A stretch of 64,000 bases of DNA, taken from positions 3,331,187 to 3,395,186 of the forward strand of contig NZ_LN831776.1 of assembly GCF_000981585.1 (NCBI RefSeq). The letters run 5' to 3'. Of the stretch, positions 9,361 to 18,700 are shown in pieces; within the stretch, counting starts at the first letter, position 1; the number at the start of each line of letters is the position of its first letter. Made by a program: the position numbers and the translations under genes. The notes beneath the pieces are model-generated. The model saw only the letters and a program-made list of their open reading frames with translations. It did no database searches and was not told the origin of the DNA. The stretch comes from Paenibacillus riograndensis SBR5 (lineage in GTDB: Bacteria > Bacillota > Bacilli > Paenibacillales > Paenibacillaceae).

Positions 9361-9470
9361 TGCGGACTACAGATCCGTTATATTGGCCAAAACATCTATA
9401 TTGTGAGGATTGCGGACTCAGGAGACTTTATTTGGACTCAAACCGTGCTTATGAGAGGGGATAAACACAA
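9361..9470 (+). repeat. GCGGACT-AGGAG-GTTAT short repeat units
   Basis: Two units of the form GCGGACT-N-AGNAG/ATC-N-TTAT (about 9361 and 9411) resemble units near 14683 and 14729. They are short, imperfect and non-coding. Confidence 0.45.
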
Positions 9471-9628
9471 ATAACGTCTTCTCTGTCCGCAAGAGTGGGG
9501 AAACCCTAAGATTCCGGTGGAATAACGGTATCTGTGTCCGTATAGAATGTGGGAAGCACGCTTGGATTCTTTGGTAAATTGTTCATGAGCACCTTTCCCA
9601 CCAATAGATCACGTGGATGCTGAACCTC

Positions 9629-9681
9629 AAAGCGGGACTGTCCATAGAGCCAATTCAAGGCCTATGGATAGTCCCGCTTTT
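9629..9681. terminator. Strong bidirectional hairpin at the end of the cotH operon
   Basis: AAAGCGGGACT-G-TCCATAG pairs with CTATGGA-T-AGTCCCGCTTT around a short loop. It lies 30 bp beyond the cotH stop (minus strand), and Ts flank the stem on both strands. Confidence 0.8.
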
Positions 9682-9710
9682 GTTGTATTCTGGTTGCTAC
9701 AGCTGATGAA

Positions 9711-11396
9711 TCAGAGATGCCTGCGTTTATAAAAGGTGACAAACGCTGCCGTAAGCAGGAGGACAACAACTGCTACACCAGTGGTTATGACTTCACTCAT
9801 GCTGCCTTGCTGCTGCGCCCCGCCAGCCCCGCCAAAGCCGCCGCCTGGCATGCCGCCGCCAAAATCACCCATATCCCCGCCGGGGCCGTTGCCGCCTTCG
9901 GGGAATGCCGGTCCGCCCATGGCGCCCGGCACTCCACCAGGGCCGCCGCCTTGCGCGGCCCGGCCGTACCCCGCCGCCGCACCCTGCTGCGCGCCCGCTG
10001 CCGCGCCTGGCTGCGCACCCGCCGCACCTGGCTGCGCGCCCGCCACCGGGCCGTTCGCACCTATGCCGCCACCTTGCCCGCCGCCAAAACCGCCGCCCAT
10101 GCCACCGCCGCTGCCGCTGCCGTCACCGGAGGAGGGGAGGGTGCCGTCCAGCTGCTGGGAGACGTTTGAGGCCATAGTCGCCATGAACGTCTTCACGGCT
10201 GTAATTCCGCTCTCGTATTGCTCAAACGTGTAAAAGGCGGACGGGTCAGCCTTCACATAGCCGGATATCATGGCATCCAGCTCGTCAATGCGCGCTTGGA
10301 AGGTGCCGGTCTGCAGATAGCCATCGAGCATTTTCTGGATAATCTCATGGTATTTCGCTTTGTATTCCTTGTCCGCCAGCAGCTTGGCCACCAGCGGACG
10401 TTCGGCGAGCGCGCCTTGCGTCGGCTCGTCAATCAGCACATCCGAACTGCCCATGCCGCCAAAAGCCATATTGTAATCCCACGGCAGGATCGAAAACACC
10501 CCTTCATCCTCATACAAGTAATAGTTCTGCTTGTTCCCCCCGAGATAGCTGTCCATATTGCCGGTTACGGCATTCAGCGCAATGTAGCCCAATGCGTCAT
10601 CAATATTTATATACTTTTCAACATCAGTGCCGTTATTGAGCTCATCCAGCATATCGACAACAATATCATCGTTCGACTTCTCCGACTTCATTTCAAGCCC
10701 GGTATAGAGCGAGGCATCATCGCCGAGCCAGGTCAGATCGCTGCCTTGTCCGGTCATTACACCTTTATACAGCGCACCGTAGGAATTGCCGAAGTTGCGT
10801 TCCAGATAGGCATCGCCAATCTGCTCTACCGCAAGATAGAAACCCTTCAGCTCATCGTTGACATAGATGTTGACAAAAGAATACTTCGGCGTAGGAAGCC
10901 CTATGCTTTCCGCCAGCTCATAGGTCAGAAATTCCCTCATATATGAGGCATCGCTGTAATTATTGTTGAGATTGATTTTACTGATGCCCAATAAATTCTG
11001 GTTCACATACTCGTCAAAAGAAAGCTTGAAGCTGTAGCGGTCGGAATCGCTCATCTGGACGACACTGCGCAGGCTCAGATTGCCTTTGGTCCGCACTCCC
11101 ACATGATCCAGCTTGATCCCGCCGTATTCCACGGAGGCTTCCTTGTATTCTTCAGCACTGGCATGATCCAGCATGTCCTGAAAGTCGTCAGGCTTCATCG
11201 TAATTTTCACATCCACAACCCTGTCTTTTGGAAAAACCTCCGTATCCAGACTCTGCTCATTTGCCTGCTTATTCTGCGTGTCTGTAGTTGTACTGTTGTT
11301 ATCCGCAGATGGATTGATTGTCTGACAACCAGCTATGGTGATTGCCAGCACCAGGCCGCATATGATCAGCAGGAATGATTCAGCTCGTGCTTTCAT
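9711..11396 (-). CDS. cotH: CotH-like protein kinase, lipoprotein
   Basis: Member of the CotH atypical protein kinase family. It has a lipobox ITIAGC (Cys24), a CotH kinase core (about 55-370) with the late motif ILPWDYNMAFGG, a long Gly/Ala/Pro/Gln-rich segment (about 415-525) and a C-terminal membrane helix followed by KRRHL. The start ATG 11396 has GAGGAAGGGG 8 nt upstream. A frame-compatible ATG at 11423 would overlap the upstream gene. Last gene of a three-gene operon with DUF4956 and VTC-domain genes, an association found widely in bacteria. Spore-coat phosphorylation is known for Bacillus CotH. Whether that is its role here, alongside a polyphosphate polymerase, is unknown. Confidence 0.85.
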   Translation of the reverse strand: MKARAESFLLIICGLVLAITIAGCQTINPSADNNSTTTDTQNKQANEQSLDTEVFPKDRVVDVKITMKPDDFQDMLDHASAEEYKEASVEYGGIKLDHVGVRTKGNLSLRSVVQMSDSDRYSFKLSFDEYVNQNLLGISKINLNNNYSDASYMREFLTYELAESIGLPTPKYSFVNIYVNDELKGFYLAVEQIGDAYLERNFGNSYGALYKGVMTGQGSDLTWLGDDASLYTGLEMKSEKSNDDIVVDMLDELNNGTDVEKYINIDDALGYIALNAVTGNMDSYLGGNKQNYYLYEDEGVFSILPWDYNMAFGGMGSSDVLIDEPTQGALAERPLVAKLLADKEYKAKYHEIIQKMLDGYLQTGTFQARIDELDAMISGYVKADPSAFYTFEQYESGITAVKTFMATMASNVSQQLDGTLPSSGDGSGSGGGMGGGFGGGQGGGIGANGPVAGAQPGAAGAQPGAAAGAQQGAAAGYGRAAQGGGPGGVPGAMGGPAFPEGGNGPGGDMGDFGGGMPGGGFGGAGGAQQQGSMSEVITTGVAVVVLLLTAAFVTFYKRRHL

Positions 11397-11412
11397 CTCC
11401 GGCACCCCTTCC

Positions 11413-12159
11413 TCAGGATACATAGTCGCCGCTATAGCTGATCAGCAGAGCATTGTTTACGCCGCTGATATCGGATACGGTATTAACGAAGCTGCCTTCT
11501 TTATCGTTAAGCCGCAGTTCAAGCGTAAGCTCAATATTGCCTGCGGTTACGGTTTTTTGCTTCACATTGTAGCGTTTGACGGATTTGCTCAGATGGCTGT
11601 GTACTGCGCGTTCGCTGTCGTCGCCTTCACAGTTGATGACGAGCAGGTACGGGGTTTCCACCGAAGAATTTTTGATGAACAGGAACAGAATGAGGCCGAT
11701 AATCACCGAACCGGCGATGGCAAGCGTGAAGAAGCCTGCACCCGTTACGATCCCTGCCACCGCTGCCCAGAACAGGAAGATCAGATCGGTCGGATCTTTG
11801 ATCGGAGTTCTGAAGCGGACGATGGAGAGTGCGCCGACCATACCGAGCGACAGCACCAGATTGGAGTTGATGGCGATTATTACGGTAGCGGTAATCATGG
11901 TCATGCCCATCAGGGAGACGTTGAAGCTTTTGGAATAGAGGACGCCGCTGAAGACACGCTTGTAGAGCAGATAGATGAAGAAGCCGATCAGAAAAGCGAC
12001 CGCAAGTGTGATCAGGATCTTGGAGATGCTGATGTCGGATACGAAATTGTCGATCACGGAATTTTTGATGATGTCCGAAAACGTATTTGTTGTGTCCGCC
12101 GTCCCGCCTGAAGCAGGATTTGGCGCCGCAGCTGCGGCCTGTGCTGATAAACTGCTCAT
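11413..12159 (-). CDS. DUF4956 integral membrane protein
   Basis: A 248-residue protein with a short Ala-rich N-terminus, four predicted membrane segments (about 45-150) and a cytosolic alpha/beta C-terminal domain. The membrane part contains the DUF4956 pattern VGALSIVRFRTPIKDP. The start ATG 12159 is 3 bp after the VTC gene stop and has GGGAGG 10 nt upstream. A longer open frame back to 12204 runs into the VTC gene. It is encoded between a polyphosphate polymerase and CotH and may be a membrane partner of either. Confidence 0.85.
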   Translation of the reverse strand: MSSLSAQAAAAAPNPASGGTADTTNTFSDIIKNSVIDNFVSDISISKILITLAVAFLIGFFIYLLYKRVFSGVLYSKSFNVSLMGMTMITATVIIAINSNLVLSLGMVGALSIVRFRTPIKDPTDLIFLFWAAVAGIVTGAGFFTLAIAGSVIIGLILFLFIKNSSVETPYLLVINCEGDDSERAVHSHLSKSVKRYNVKQKTVTAGNIELTLELRLNDKEGSFVNTVSDISGVNNALLISYSGDYVS

Positions 12160-12161
12160 TG

Positions 12162-12875
12162 TCAATAATCCTCCCAAATGTTGGTTTTTAAAAACTTCCG
12201 GCATATTACGTATTTTGAAGCGGACTGCCTGTTCAGCCCGTTCAGCTGGAGCGCAATCCGGATATACTCCGGTATGTACTCATCGAATTTGACCTCAAAA
12301 ATAATGAAGTTCTCATCCAGCGCACGCACCGGCTTGAGCTCCTTGCTGAAAATATCCGTGGAATGCAGTCCCGTACGCAGCTCCTTGTCAAACGTAATCC
12401 GCACGTTGCCGTTATGGCAGACATAGGGCTCGCGGACATAATCGACAATCACCTTCGGGCGCAGCAGATTATGGCGCATCTGGTTGTAGAGCTCCATGAA
12501 CAGCGGACGGTCCGGGACATTCAGCGCCTCATAGTTGCCGGCCATGATCCGGTTGTACATTTCCCTCGTCAGCGGCTCTTTGATTTTGGCGATATAATCG
12601 TCCATTTTGATTTTTTTCTCGAAGTGAATGACGTTGTCCTGAACGTTATAGATTCGTATCCGGTATTTGGCCCGTTCCCGGAGACCGCCGAGCTTGTCGG
12701 CCAGAGCCGTATTGCTTATGTCGTCAAAATAAAGGCTCCGGATATGATACTCTCCGCTGTCGTCAGCGTTCTGGTCGGCATCAATCAGGCTTTTCAGCCT
12801 CTGCCGCAGGATAAGGTATTGATGATGGTTAATAAAAAATTTCAGTTCATGGCGGAATTGCAGCTTCTTATTCAT
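12162..12875 (-). CDS. VTC-domain polyphosphate polymerase-like protein
   Basis: Belongs to the VTC/CYTH-like tunnel-fold family whose characterised members polymerise ATP gamma-phosphate into polyphosphate. The 237-residue protein shows the expected charged strands: FRHELKFF at the N-terminus, FEKKIKMDDYIAKIKEPL in the middle, IVDYVREPYV, and a late FEVKFDEYIPEYI. There is no membrane segment, so it probably works at the membrane with the DUF4956 protein. I preferred ATG 12875 (GAGGTG upstream) to ATG 12887. First gene of the minus-strand operon. Activity in this branch is inferred from the family. Confidence 0.83.
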   Translation of the reverse strand: MNKKLQFRHELKFFINHHQYLILRQRLKSLIDADQNADDSGEYHIRSLYFDDISNTALADKLGGLRERAKYRIRIYNVQDNVIHFEKKIKMDDYIAKIKEPLTREMYNRIMAGNYEALNVPDRPLFMELYNQMRHNLLRPKVIVDYVREPYVCHNGNVRITFDKELRTGLHSTDIFSKELKPVRALDENFIIFEVKFDEYIPEYIRIALQLNGLNRQSASKYVICRKFLKTNIWEDY

Positions 12876-12940
12876 CTCACACCTCATTTCTCTCTCGGAT
12901 TTCTGTCATGTTAAGCGAAGGACCTTATTATTGTCTTAAA

Positions 12941-12982
12941 TTCACCTGAACGTTAACTGAAAGTTTTTACACTGCGTTAACA
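12941..12982. promoter_or_regulatory. Candidate PhoP (Pho box) repeats between VTC operon and phosphoesterase
   Basis: Four TT(A/T/C)ACA-like hexamers stand at 12941 (TTCACC), 12953 (TTAACT), 12966 (TTTACA) and 12977 (TTAACA). The periods are 12, 13 and 11 bp, close to the roughly 11-bp spacing of Bacillus PhoP boxes. They lie in the divergent spacer of two phosphate-related transcription units. Two of the four hexamers are weak matches. Confidence 0.4.
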
Positions 12983-13093
12983 AATGGCGGGATTTGACAT
13001 CTGTCTTCCGAAGAGATTATCTTAGGGAAACGAGAACGGAACACAGGCGGATCTGCACAGAGAGGCACTGCGCCAGCCTGGGGAAGGAGCAAT

Positions 13094-14344
13094 ATGAAGG
13101 ATTTCAAGACCCTCATCATCGCAGGGATCATCGTTGCCGTATTCATTCTGTTGGCCCTCGGCATGGAATGGCTGAAGTCGGAGCGGGCCGCAGCTACTGT
13201 TTCTCCGGGCGTGCCATATGACCTGGTCACCACCTTTAAGGGCGATGTCTCCACCAGCCGGGCTTTCACCTGGTATACCGGAGATCCCGGGACTGCCGGG
13301 TGGCTTGAGGTTGCAGAGGGCGGCGCGGCAGCTTTTTCAGCGGCAACCCTGTTAAAGGTTCAGGCAGACAATACAGTGATCCAGACAGATCTTGGCCAAA
13401 AGGGCGTACACAAAGCAGAGATCAGCGGACTTACACCAGGAACCCTGTATGCTTATAGAGTAGGGAGCGGGGCAGAAGAGGAATGGAGTCCGGTTGCCGA
13501 GTTCAGAACGGCGGAGGCTGACAGCAGCAGCGTGACTTTTATTAACGTTACCGATTCTCAGGGCGTTACCCCGGCGGATTTCAGGCTGTGGGGCAAGACC
13601 GTAGACAAGGCGTTCCAGACTTTTCCCGATGCGCAGTTTATCATGCATAACGGTGATTTTACGGAGGAACCGGAGGATTCGGCGGCCTGGGACAGTTTGT
13701 GGGGGAACGTGCAGAGCCTGGTGGCGTCGGTGCCGCTGATGCCGGTGACGGGGAATCACGATGAGGCCGGCGGAGTGGCCGCGGGCTTCACCTCACATTT
13801 TAATCTGCCGGGCAACGGAGCCAAAGGTTCGATCCCCGGCACCTCATACTCCTTCGATGTCGGCCCGGTTCATATGACTGTGCTGAATACGGAGAGCAAT
13901 CTGAAGAAGCAGGCCGAATGGCTGAAGCAGGACCTCGCGGGCACGGACAAGCCGTGGAAAATCATCGCGATGCACCGTCCGGCCTATGGCGGGAATATAT
14001 ACAGGAAGGTGGGGGAGTGGACGGCGATTTTTGACAAGTATCAGGTGGACCTGGTGCTGCAGGGGCATAATCATGAGTACTCCAGATCCTACCCGCTGTA
14101 CCAAGGGGCCATTGTTTCTGAAGCAAAGACATCAGCAGCCGCACGGAGAGGAACTGTCTATGTTGTGACTAATGCCTCTGGTGCAAAGTTTAACGGGAAG
14201 AAAGCAGACCAATTCTACCATAAGGTTCACTTTCAGAATAACAAGCAGATGTTCGCCGGCATTACTGTGAGCGGATCAAAGCTGACGTTCCAGGCCTATG
14301 ATGTGGACGGCAGCAAGCTGGATGAGTTTGTACTTCAGCATTAG
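13094..14344 (+). CDS. Membrane-anchored purple-acid-phosphatase-like metallophosphoesterase
   Basis: An N-terminal membrane anchor (about 5-26) is followed by a fibronectin-like purple acid phosphatase N-domain (about 35-145; GLTPGTLYAYRVGSG) and a calcineurin-like catalytic domain. Metal ligands are visible in TDSQG, HNGDFTEE, GNHDE, MHRPAYGG and GHNHEYSR. It probably acts outside the membrane on phosphomonoesters or diesters. Length 416. ATG 13094 follows GGGAAGGAGCA. It is divergent from the polyphosphate operon across the candidate Pho box, which fits phosphate scavenging. The substrate is unknown. Confidence 0.88.
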   Translation: MKDFKTLIIAGIIVAVFILLALGMEWLKSERAAATVSPGVPYDLVTTFKGDVSTSRAFTWYTGDPGTAGWLEVAEGGAAAFSAATLLKVQADNTVIQTDLGQKGVHKAEISGLTPGTLYAYRVGSGAEEEWSPVAEFRTAEADSSSVTFINVTDSQGVTPADFRLWGKTVDKAFQTFPDAQFIMHNGDFTEEPEDSAAWDSLWGNVQSLVASVPLMPVTGNHDEAGGVAAGFTSHFNLPGNGAKGSIPGTSYSFDVGPVHMTVLNTESNLKKQAEWLKQDLAGTDKPWKIIAMHRPAYGGNIYRKVGEWTAIFDKYQVDLVLQGHNHEYSRSYPLYQGAIVSEAKTSAAARRGTVYVVTNASGAKFNGKKADQFYHKVHFQNNKQMFAGITVSGSKLTFQAYDVDGSKLDEFVLQH

Positions 14345-14352
14345 TGTAGGAG

Positions 14353-14386
14353 GATTCTTCTGAACTGTGTTCAGGGGAGTCTTTTT
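14353..14386 (+). terminator. Terminator of phosphoesterase gene
   Basis: GATTCTTCTGAAC pairs with GTTCAGGGGAGTC (several G-U pairs) and is followed by TTTTT. It lies 8 bp after the stop. Confidence 0.6.
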
Positions 14387-14401
14387 GCAAATATAATTTA
14401 T

Positions 14402-14540
14402 CCTGAATTTCGAAAGTAAGTATCCATATATACACTAAGGGATTTTTTGCTAAAAATAACATGCACCAAACGGGTGAAGAAAAAAGAGGGTTCATCCCTT
14501 GTCCGATCTGGATTTGTTCAATTCACTTTCGAAATTCAGG
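14402..14540. mobile_element. 139-bp MITE-like element with perfect 16-bp inverted repeats and 5-bp target duplication
   Basis: CCTGAATTTCGAAAGT (14402-14417) is the exact reverse complement of 14525-14540. TTTAT flanks the element on both sides (14397-14401 and 14541-14545), as expected for a target-site duplication. It has no coding capacity, so it would need a transposase in trans. I see no second copy in this window. Confidence 0.65.
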
Positions 14541-14682
14541 TTTATATGTTTTGGGGGAAGTGACTTCCCACTTATATAAGTGTATAGGAAATTATACAGT
14601 GTAAAAAAATGCGGATATCTTGGAAGCCTCAGAGGATATAAGCGATGCAGAAGGGTTGGGCTCCATCCGCGGACTGAAGCGG

Positions 14683-14790
14683 ACCGAGGAGCCCTTATTT
14701 TGCCAAGAATCTTGTTTTTTCAGCAGTTACGGACTCAGGAGCCGTTATATCGTTTGATTGAGCCTGGAATAAAGGGGAAAAGGAGAAATA
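14683..14790 (+). repeat. GCGGAC/ACGGACT-GAGGAG-GTTAT short repeat units
   Basis: Two units near 14683 (GCGGACCGAGGAGCCCTTAT) and 14729 (ACGGACTCAGGAGCCGTTAT) resemble those at 9361-9470. Confidence 0.45.
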
Positions 14791-14858
14791 AAGGCATCTG
14801 AGTCCGTTGTCCTGTGGAATAGACGAATCTTTCTTCAATAACGGCTTTCCTGTCCGCA

Positions 14859-14955
14859 ACGGCTGCGGATAGCTCGCGAAGGAATAGGGCGATCCGTCTT
14901 CAGCATGCCCCCGTTGATTTTGGGGCGGTGGGGAATCCCTGCGGCCGTAAGCCGA
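14859..14955 (+). repeat. Long intergenic repeat module X, copy A
   Basis: Contains GGCTGCGGATAGCTCGCGAA and CGTCTTCAGCATGCCCCCGT, ending in GGAATCCCTGCGGCCGTAAG. All recur in 42132-42375. Here X precedes module Y, whereas at the second locus it follows it. Confidence 0.75.
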
Positions 14956-15007
14956 AGGCCAGTTTGCCCGGAAACAACGGCGGAAATACCGTTGTTGGGG
15001 CGGCGAA

Positions 15008-15455
15008 GGTCGAGTTCTGAGGGAGTAGCCAGTCTAAATATCCTAATTCCAACTAACACTTGCTTACCGGCTTCTTCGCAGGTGCTAGTTGGAAAAAGGG
15101 AACTTATTTTTCCGAAAATCAAGAAATCCTGAGATTTAAGTGGAAAAAGTAAACTTAATTGGGCCACTTTTCTTGAACAATGGCGAAATGAGCGGAATTA
15201 GTGTCCCTTTTTCCACTTCAACTGCCCGAGGATAGGGTACTCCGGCAAATTAATTAACCTTTTTCCACTTAAAGAGTTGCCGTAGGATTCACGGGGAGTC
15301 GTTCTCCAGGTAACGCTAGAACCAAGACAGCTGTCCCGTGGAGGACCGCACGGCCGTCTTGGTTCAAATATAAGAATTTATATGTTTCACGCTATAAATT
15401 ATCCTTCTATTTCTCGCTGAAACACCCCGTCCTTTAAAAGGACGGCGTAGTCGTT
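15008..15455 (+). repeat. Long intergenic repeat module Y, copy A (about 450 bp)
   Basis: Highly similar over its whole length to 41673-42131. Landmarks shared are GGCTTCTTCGCAGGTGCTAG, three AAGTGGAAAAAG-type motifs in both orientations, an inverted pair AACCAAG...CTTGGTT, CTATAAATTATCCTTCTATT, and a terminal hairpin built on the sequence CCGTCCTTTA/AAGGACGG. Substitutions are scattered and no reading frame is preserved, so it behaves as structured non-coding DNA or RNA. Confidence 0.8.
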
Positions 15456-15572
15456 TCCACTTCGCGCCCAAAAAATGCAATATAAAGGTAGAAAATGGTA
15501 CGGAAGCAGGCGACCATTTTCACGTAAAATCAACCATTTTCCCTAACAAATTATAATATTTACCAATTATAC

Positions 15573-15586
15573 TGTAAGCGTTACCA
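15573..15586 (+). promoter_or_regulatory. Candidate CcpA cre site for the xyloglucanase gene
   Basis: TGTAAGCGTTACCA fits the degenerate catabolite-responsive element pattern (TGNAANCGNTNNCA). It lies 120 bp before the start and immediately next to TATACT, a possible -10. This predicts glucose repression. Confidence 0.5.
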
Positions 15587-15705
15587 ATTGTACAAGCTGT
15601 TGTTTGCGGAAGGATGCCGGGATCAGAAAGGAGGGGCAAGGAAGCGAGGGAAGCGAAAGAAACCCACGGACTTGACTAGGAAAATTCAAACCTTAGGAGG
15701 CGTTA

Positions 15706-18700
15706 ATGGTGACTCGAAAACGTATCCGTAAACTGGGACTGGTTGTCCTGCTGGCCGCTATGACAAGCTCGTTATTCACTGCCTTTCCAGCGATTACCCG
15801 TGCAGCCGCAAGCGAAGCCTATAACTGGAAGAGTGTCGTTACTGGGGCAGGCGGAGGTTTTGTGCCCGGCATTATTTTTAATCAGAGCGAACCGGATTTA
15901 ATCTATGCGCGCACTGACATCGGCGGCGCTTACCGCTGGAATCAGGCCACCGGCAGCTGGGTATCCATCAGTGATGCGGTAGGCTGGGTAGACTGGAACA
16001 AGAATGGTGTAGATGCCCTTGCGACTGATCCCATCGATCCTGACAAGGTATATATGGCTACAGGCACCTATACCAACAGCTGGGATGACAACGGGCAGAT
16101 TATGCGTTCCAGCGACCGGGGAAATACCTGGCAGTCCACTCCGCTGCCGTTCAAGGTTGGAGGCAATATGCCGGGGCGGTCCGCAGGGGAACGTCTGGTG
16201 ATCGATCCTAATAAGAACAGCATCCTCTTTTTTGGAGCGCGCAGCGGCAACGGGTTGTGGAAAAGCACAGACTCGGGTGTAACCTGGTCGAAGGTCAGCT
16301 CTTTCCCGAATGCCGGCACCTATATCCAGAATCCGACGCTTGAATACGGCAATGACCTGGTCGGATTATCCTGGATTACTTTTGATCAAAGCACAGGCAC
16401 ACTGGGCAGCGCCACACAGACGATCTATGTTGGTGTTGCCGACACTGCAAGCAGCGTATACCGCAGTACCGATGGCGGAGCAACGTGGACGGCGATTCCC
16501 GGCCAGCCCACCGGCTACCTGCCGCATCACGGGGTGCTTTCTTCTACAGGGGATCTATATATTACGTACAGTAATGGTGTCGGCCCGTATGATGGCAGCA
16601 AAGGTGAAGTCTGGAAGCTGAACACAGCAAGCGGGGCCTGGACCAACATCAGCCCGTCTACCGGAACGGATAACTGGTACGGCTTCGGCGGACTCGCTGT
16701 GGATGCCCAGCATCCCGATACAGTTATGGTATCCAGCCTGAATGCCTGGTGGCCGGATGAGGTGATTTTCCGCAGCACGAACGGCGGAGCGACCTGGAGC
16801 CGGATCTGGGATTGGGGCTTTTACCCCGAGCGTACCTATAAATTTGCCATGGACATCACTGCGGCACCTTGGCTGAATCATGGTATCACCAATTCGACTT
16901 CTCTTGATCCGTCACCGAAGCTGGGCTGGATGATGGGTGATCTGGAGATTGACCCGTTCAACTCCGACCGGATGATGTACGGTACGGGAGCCACGATCTA
17001 CCGAACGAACAATCTGACCTCCTGGGATTCCGGAGGTAAAGTTAATATTGCGGTAATGGCCAAAGGAGTGGAGGAAACGGCTGTGCTCGGGCTGATCAGC
17101 CCTCCCTCAGGAACGGCCCATCTGATTACGGCGCTTGGCGACGTTTCCGGCTTCCGGTATGAAGATTTGACCCAGGCGCCGGTCAAGTTCCAGACCAGCC
17201 CGTCCTGGGCAACGACGACGGGCATCGACTATGCAGAACTGAACCCTGCCTACGTGGTGCGGGTAGGGGGCGCAGACAAGGAGAAGACGCCGAGCATGAA
17301 GTCGATTGGAATCTCCAACGACGGCGGCGTCAACTGGTACATGCCGAACAGCGAGCCTTCCAACGGCACGAAGACCACCGCAGGACAAGGCCAGGTTGCA
17401 GTATCTGCGAGCGGCAATTCCATCCTGTGGAGCACTTCGGATATTGGGGTCTATTATTCCAAAACCACCGGGAACTCCTGGAACGTAAGCTCTGGTGTCC
17501 CAGCCGGGGCCAAAGTGGCCTCCGATAGAGTGAACCCGAACAAATTCTATGCGTTCTACGCAGGAACCTTCTATATCAGCACAGATGGCGGAGCTACCTT
17601 CAGCGCTACGGCGGCGGCCGGGTTCCCGGCCAATAATGTAGGCGGGCTGCAGCCGAACCAGGCCCAGATCAGCATGAAAGCCATGCCGGGCATCGAAGGA
17701 GACATCTGGTTTGCCGGCGGCAATGCGGTGGAAGGCAAATACGGTTTGTGGCACTCTACCGATTCAGGCACAAGCTTCACTAAGCTGACGAACGTGGAGG
17801 AAGCCGATCTGATCGGCTTCGGTATGGCCGCTCCGGGCCAGAACTATATGGCACTCTATACGGTAGCCAAGATTGATGGAGTGAGAGGTGTTTTCCGTTC
17901 GGATGATGCCGGTTCATCGTGGGTGCGGATCAATGACGATGCCCACCAATACGCCAAAATTAACATGGCAATCACCGGAGACCCCAGAGTTTACGGCCGA
18001 GTGTATCTCGGTACGAACGGCAGAGGCACGCTTTACGCCGATCCGGTGAATCCGCCTGCCGCCAGCGCTTCGATTACACCAACCAGCGCCAGCTTTGACA
18101 AGAAGACAGCCAACCAGGCGGATATCGCTGTTACCCTGACGCTGAATGGGACTACCCTAAGCTCGATTAAGAATGGTACCACTGCTCTGTCGGCAGGAGC
18201 AGATTATACGGTCAGCGGCACCAATGTAACGATCAAGAAGGAGTATCTGGCCACCCAGGCAACCGGTATCACCCGGCTCAGCTTCAATTTCAGCGCAGGT
18301 GCGGCGAAGACATTGACCATAGCTGTCAGTGACACCACTGGAACGGCTAATTCAATCATTTCACCGGTCACTGCCAGCTTTGACAAGAAGACGGACAACC
18401 AAGCCGATATTCCAGTCACGCTGACGCTGAATGGCAATACCTTAAGCTCGATTAAGAACGGAACTGCTGTGTTGACAGCCGGAACCGATTATACCGTCAG
18501 CGGCACAACTGTAACAATTAAGAAAGAATATCTGGCCGCCCAGCCGGTGGGTACAACCACCCTGAGCTTCAGCTTCAGTGCAGGGGCTGCTCAGACGCTG
18601 GCTGTTACTATTGTCGATACTGTAGCCCCACCGGCAGGTGCGCTTAAGGTACAGATGTATAATAGCGGGACAGCAGCTTCTGCCAACACGATCAGTCCCA

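Larger units (their letters stand above)
8766..9628. other. 860-bp gene-free spacer made of repeats
   Basis: I found no credible coding sequence. The spacer holds one copy of the 150-bp repeat with TTGCA units (8858-9172) and two GCGGACT-type units (9361-9470). The remainder is AT-rich without recognisable features. Confidence 0.6.
14546..15705. other. Repeat-rich non-coding spacer upstream of GH74
   Basis: No credible gene is present. The spacer contains GGACT-type units (about 14683-14790), module X copy A (14859-14955), module Y copy A (15008-15455) and then an AT-rich promoter region with a cre-like site before the xyloglucanase gene. Confidence 0.6.

Noticed and set aside
9717..12111. 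Several plus-strand frames opposite cotH and DUF4956, some Pro- or Arg-rich.
   Set aside because: They are antisense shadows of the Gly/Ala-rich CotH tail and of membrane-protein codons, with no ribosome sites.
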